This document shows, one piece after another, positions 6,201 through 7,843 of a DNA stretch of 7,843 nucleotides. The position numbers were made by a program, and so were the translations under genes. The notes below the pieces were generated by a model. The model ran no database searches. It was not told the origin of the DNA and saw only the letters and a list, made by a program, of their open reading frames with translations. This DNA is from Anaerolinea sp. (GTDB lineage: Bacteria; Chloroflexota; Anaerolineae; JAAEKA01), in the NCBI GenBank assembly GCA_014879765.1, contig JACSRL010000863.1, positions 1 through 7,843 of the forward strand, read 5' to 3'. Each line of letters opens with the position of its first letter. The first letter of the stretch is position 1.

Positions 6201-6459
6201 CTGGCGCGTGCGTGAACGGGGGTGATCGTCTGGCGAGGGTGTGGGAGGGATGCGATGCGCGTGATCGCCGGGAGCGCCGGGGGACACCTGCACTTGCAGT
6301 GCGGTGCAAGTGTGAAGTCCCCCGGCTACAAAACGGCGCCCGTTGAAACGGGCTGACAGCAAGCGCCGACAAGCCCCGTTGACGGGGCGCTGTGACGTAG
6401 CCGGGCGATTGATCGCCCGGCGATCCCCGGCTACAAACGACGTTCATGGACGCGCACAG
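6201..6459. repeat. Palindrome-rich element, copy 1, with 28-nt nested insertion
   Basis: This 259-bp unit recurs at 6560-6790. It begins CTGGCGCGTGCGTGAACG (6201-6218) and ends CGTTCATGGACGCGCACAG (6441-6459); the ends are imperfect inverted repeats of each other. Inside are, in order, a 9-bp stem GCCGGGGGA/TCCCCCGGC (6276-6284, 6318-6326), GCCCGTT/AACGGGC (6338-6353), GCCCCGT/ACGGGGC (6373-6388) and a 10-bp stem GCCGGGCGAT/ATCGCCCGGC (6400-6421) preceded by GTAG and followed by GGCTAC (6429-6434). The first stem encloses a 33-nt loop, compared with 5 nt in copy 2. Similarity to copy 2 continues a little past both ends (from about 6190 to about 6476). No reading frame here looks genuine. The size and terminal repeats suggest a non-autonomous mobile element; I do not recognise a named family. 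Confidence 0.8.
6285..6312. repeat. 28-nt palindromic insertion in a hairpin loop
   Basis: These 28 nt are present in copy 1 and absent in copy 2, and they account for the whole length difference between the copies (259 and 231 bp). They contain an 8-bp perfect stem CACTTGCA (6291-6298) / TGCAAGTG (6305-6312) with GTGCGG as loop, and an alternative stem pairing CACC with GGTG and GCAC with GTGC. The insertion point is directly after the left arm of the enclosing GCCGGGGGA/TCCCCCGGC stem. Confidence 0.8.
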
Positions 6460-6470
6460 CCGCGCACATC

Positions 6471-6537
6471 GACAAGCCCCGTTGACGGGGCGCTGTGACG
6501 TAGCCGGGCGATTCATCGCCCGGCGATCCCCGGTTGC
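6471..6537. repeat. Third partial copy of the palindromic module
   Basis: These 67 bp repeat the right-hand module of the larger elements (6368-6434 and 6699-6764): GACAAGCCCCGT, loop, ACGGGGC, then GTAG followed by the 10-bp GCCGGGCGAT/ATCGCCCGGC stem. This copy ends CGGTTGC instead of CGGCTAC, so its outermost GTAGCCGGG/CCCGGCTAC pairing is damaged. It stands between the two full elements and is not followed by the right terminal repeat. Confidence 0.8.
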
Positions 6538-6559
6538 AGACGGCGCTCGTTGAAACGGG

Positions 6560-6790
6560 CTGGCGCGTGCGTGAACGGCGGTGATCGTCTGGCGGGGGTG
6601 TGTGAGGGATGCGATGCGCGTGATCGCCGGGATCGCCGGGGGATGAAGTCCCCCGGCTACAAAACAGCGCCCGTTGAAACGGGCTGACAGCAAGCGCCGA
6701 CAAGCCCCGTTGACGGGGCGCTGTGATGTAGCCGGGCGATTCATCGCCCGGCGGCCCCGGCTACAGCACGACGTTCATTGACGCGCACAG
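6560..6790. repeat. Palindrome-rich element, copy 2 (uninterrupted form)
   Basis: This unit has the same layout as 6201-6459 in 231 bp: left end CTGGCGCGTGCGTGAACG (6560-6577), right end CGTTCATTGACGCGCACAG (6772-6790), stems GCCGGGGGA/TCCCCCGGC (6635-6643, 6649-6657; loop TGAAG), GCCCGTT/AACGGGC (6669-6684), the CCCCGT/ACGGGG stem and GTAG plus the 10-bp GCCGGGCGAT/ATCGCCCGGC stem in the 6699-6764 module. Differences from copy 1 outside the insertion are scattered substitutions, so duplication is not brand new. The minus-strand frames crossing it (as far as 6055-6744) are Arg/Pro/Ala-rich and repeat with the DNA, so I do not call them genes. Confidence 0.8.
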
Positions 6791-6811
6791 CCGCGCAAGT
6801 CGGCAAGCGCC

Positions 6812-6847
6812 GTCTTCGCGATCTTCGCGCCCCTTCATGCCTTCGTG
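6812..6847. repeat. Four-copy degenerate 9-bp tandem repeat
   Basis: Plus-strand units in steps of nine are GTCTTCGCG, ATCTTCGCG, CCCCTTCAT and GCCTTCGTG; on the minus strand the core reads CxCGAAG. It resembles CACGAAG-type degenerate nonamer repeats I recall seeing between genes in several unrelated bacterial phyla, often mistaken for coding DNA. From 6848 to 6921 I see nothing definable. Confidence 0.65.
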
Positions 6848-6921
6848 GTCCCGACCTCCCCCCGTCGCACACCATCTTGGGTGATTTTGCGGGCCATTGG
6901 GTGGGGCCCCGCGGCGCATCC

Positions 6922-6973
6922 GTGAACGCGCACGTCGCAACGACGCTGAGCATCGCCAGGACGGCGCGTTCAC
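6922..6973. repeat. 10-bp perfect inverted repeat downstream of the LuxR-DUF805 gene
   Basis: GTGAACGCGC (6922-6931) pairs exactly with GCGCGTTCAC (6964-6973) across 32 nt. The loop itself holds a small stem CGTCG/CGACG (6933-6945). It starts 18 nt past the stop codon of the minus-strand gene ending at 6992, so it could serve as its transcript end, but it lacks a T-run. The GTGAACG core is shared with the terminal repeats of the elements at 6201-6790, so it may instead be a relic of that family. Confidence 0.45.
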
Positions 6974-6991
6974 CGACGCCAGGCTGACTCG

Positions 6992-7705
6992 CTATGAGGA
7001 CGCCGCCTCTTCTTCCGGGACGGAATCGACGGGGGGCTGCGCCCATAGGAAGCCGGCCACGATGATGCCGCCCACGGGCGCCAACAGAATCGCCAGCCAC
7101 CACGGGCTGTTGCCGCTGTCGCGCAGCCGGCGTGCGCCGGCCGCCAGCAGCGGCAACAGGACCGCGAGCAGGAACAGGCTTCCCAGGGTCTCGCTGATCA
7201 GCGTAAATGCTGATGTGCCGAGCAGGACAAACAACGCGAACCACCAGAACTCTGGCCGCGATGCCCGCCCTTTGAAGTCTGCATATTTCGCCATGCAGAT
7301 GCGTATCGATCCGAAGAAATCAGTCGGATCTGCGTTGACGCCCGTATGTGGTGCTGAAGAAACTGCCATGCTCAACTCCTTGCCGATTCCAGCGACGGCT
7401 GCTTTCAAAGATGTGACCCAATTCGATGAATCGGGTCTGTCGCTATTATCGGGGAGATTTTCTTCGTTGGCAACTGTGGATTCCCCTGGGTTTTCGGATT
7501 CGAGCCACCTGGGGTCGTCTTTCAACCTTAAAATCAGCTCCGTTCTCGAGCTGACCTGGAATTTCGAATAGATATTGGTCAGGTGGAACTCAATCGTCCG
7601 TTCGGCGACCTTCATGTCCTGCGCAATCAGCTTGTTGCTCTTGCCTTCCAGCAGGAGGCGAATGACCTCCCGCTCGCGGTTGCTTATCTGGGGCAGTGGT
7701 GACAT
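6992..7705 (-). CDS. LuxR-type HTH fused to a DUF805 membrane domain
   Basis: The 237-residue protein opens with a LuxR/GerE helix-turn-helix at about 6-62 (ISNREREVIRLLLEGKSNK, ERTIEFHLTNIYSKF). A polar, Ser/Asn/Glu-rich linker (63-130) follows, then a DUF805 domain from about 131 to 224: YADFKGRASRPEFWW (141-155), two hydrophobic segments (156-188), the family signature ARRLRDSGNSPWW (191-203) and a last segment (204-222). This architecture, DNA-binding head first and membrane domain last with no receiver domain, suggests a membrane-tethered transcription factor; regulon and signal are unknown. GAGG lies 4 nt before the ATG at 7705. A second ATG at 7369 (M113) has AAGGAG 6 nt upstream and could yield the DUF805 part alone. 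The linker region is less GC-rich than most of the window. Confidence 0.9.
   Translation of the reverse strand: MSPLPQISNREREVIRLLLEGKSNKLIAQDMKVAERTIEFHLTNIYSKFQVSSRTELILRLKDDPRWLESENPGESTVANEENLPDNSDRPDSSNWVTSLKAAVAGIGKELSMAVSSAPHTGVNADPTDFFGSIRICMAKYADFKGRASRPEFWWFALFVLLGTSAFTLISETLGSLFLLAVLLPLLAAGARRLRDSGNSPWWLAILLAPVGGIIVAGFLWAQPPVDSVPEEEAASS
7369..7381 (-). promoter_or_regulatory. Internal ribosome binding site and ATG for a DUF805-only product
   Basis: On the minus strand AAGGAG (7381-7376) is followed by 6 nt and then ATG (7369-7367), in frame with the fusion gene at M113. This is a better ribosome site than the one at the gene's first ATG. The product from here would be 125 residues, a normal size for a free-standing DUF805 protein. 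It may be an active second start or a fossil of a separate gene that was later joined to the HTH. Confidence 0.5.
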
Positions 7706-7747
7706 GAGGCCTCGTCGTTGTCGAAACTCCGAGCTGCGGCCCTGCGA

Positions 7748-7843
7748 CTATGCCAGCAGCGCCGCGCGTTCCGCGATCGGAGCGACCGAGGATTGCATCT
7801 GCTGATCTCTGATCCCGCGCGCGTAGTCGTCGCTGATGCGGAT
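7748..7843 (-). CDS. C-terminal end of an unidentified minus-strand gene (partial)
   Basis: From the window edge the minus strand reads 31 codons without a stop, ISDDYARGIRDQQMQS in the first half and VAPIAERAALLA at the end, before TAG (7750-7748). The residue mix is that of a normal soluble protein, unlike the Arg/Pro-rich shadow frames nearby, and it ends 42 nt before the LuxR-DUF805 start, a typical operon spacing. Too little remains to recognise a family. Confidence 0.4.
   Translation of the reverse strand: MRISDDYARGIRDQQMQSSVAPIAERAALLA

Noticed and set aside
6055..6744. 229-codon minus-strand frame over the repeat field
   Set aside because: Its peptide repeats exactly where the DNA repeats, is rich in Arg, Pro, Ala and Ser, and covers hairpins; overlapping frames on the same DNA are equally open. 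It is a by-product of GC-rich repeats.
6190..6806. CRISPR array
   Set aside because: Repeats are long, few, internally palindromic and irregularly spaced; there are no uniform spacers and no cas genes in view.

Overview
The window looks like a piece of a GC-rich Chloroflexota (Anaerolineae-like) chromosome. This is an inference from the style of the multi-membrane-segment ComP/NarL-type sensor kinase, the overall high GC, and the intergenic field packed with GC-rich palindromes; no rRNA or marker gene confirms it. Reading left to right there are nine coding features: eight genes, one of them cut by the window edge, and one clear gene remnant.

Left part, + strand: a six-helix membrane protein of unknown function (156-755); then, behind a strong sigma-70-type promoter (TTGACC, 17 bp, TATACT), a two-gene signalling operon of a sensor histidine kinase with about ten membrane segments, a GAF-like domain and HisKA_3/HATPase domains (857-3010), followed 6 nt later by a NarL/LuxR-type response regulator (3017-3676). 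The operon ends in a 10-bp perfect hairpin whose two arms contain the stop codons of both this operon and the convergent one.

Middle part, - strand, transcribed from about 6045 down to 3692: ric (YtfE/ScdA di-iron Fe-S cluster repair protein), a destroyed type II NADH dehydrogenase (only the first 19 codons and the last 66 remain, joined out of frame), a small cupin, and a xylose-isomerase-like TIM-barrel protein. Upstream of ric a Crp/Fnr-like half-perfect box lies 41.5 bp from the predicted transcription start, which would suit control by an oxygen- or NO-responsive Crp/Fnr-family activator.

Right part: about 0.9 kb without genes (6062-6991). It holds a 7-bp tandem array, two copies of a roughly 231-bp palindrome-rich element with imperfect terminal inverted repeats (one copy carrying a 28-nt palindromic insertion exactly in a hairpin loop), a third partial module, a 9-bp degenerate tandem array and a 10-bp inverted repeat. 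Beyond it on the - strand is an unusual single-frame fusion of an N-terminal LuxR-type helix-turn-helix to a DUF805 membrane domain (6992-7705), with a second, better ribosome binding site and ATG inside it just before the DUF805 part, and finally the C-terminal 31 codons of another - strand gene running off the window edge.

The most noteworthy items are the LuxR-DUF805 fusion with its internal start, the internally deleted NADH dehydrogenase, the composite palindromic repeat field with its nested insertion, and the Fnr-like box in front of ric.
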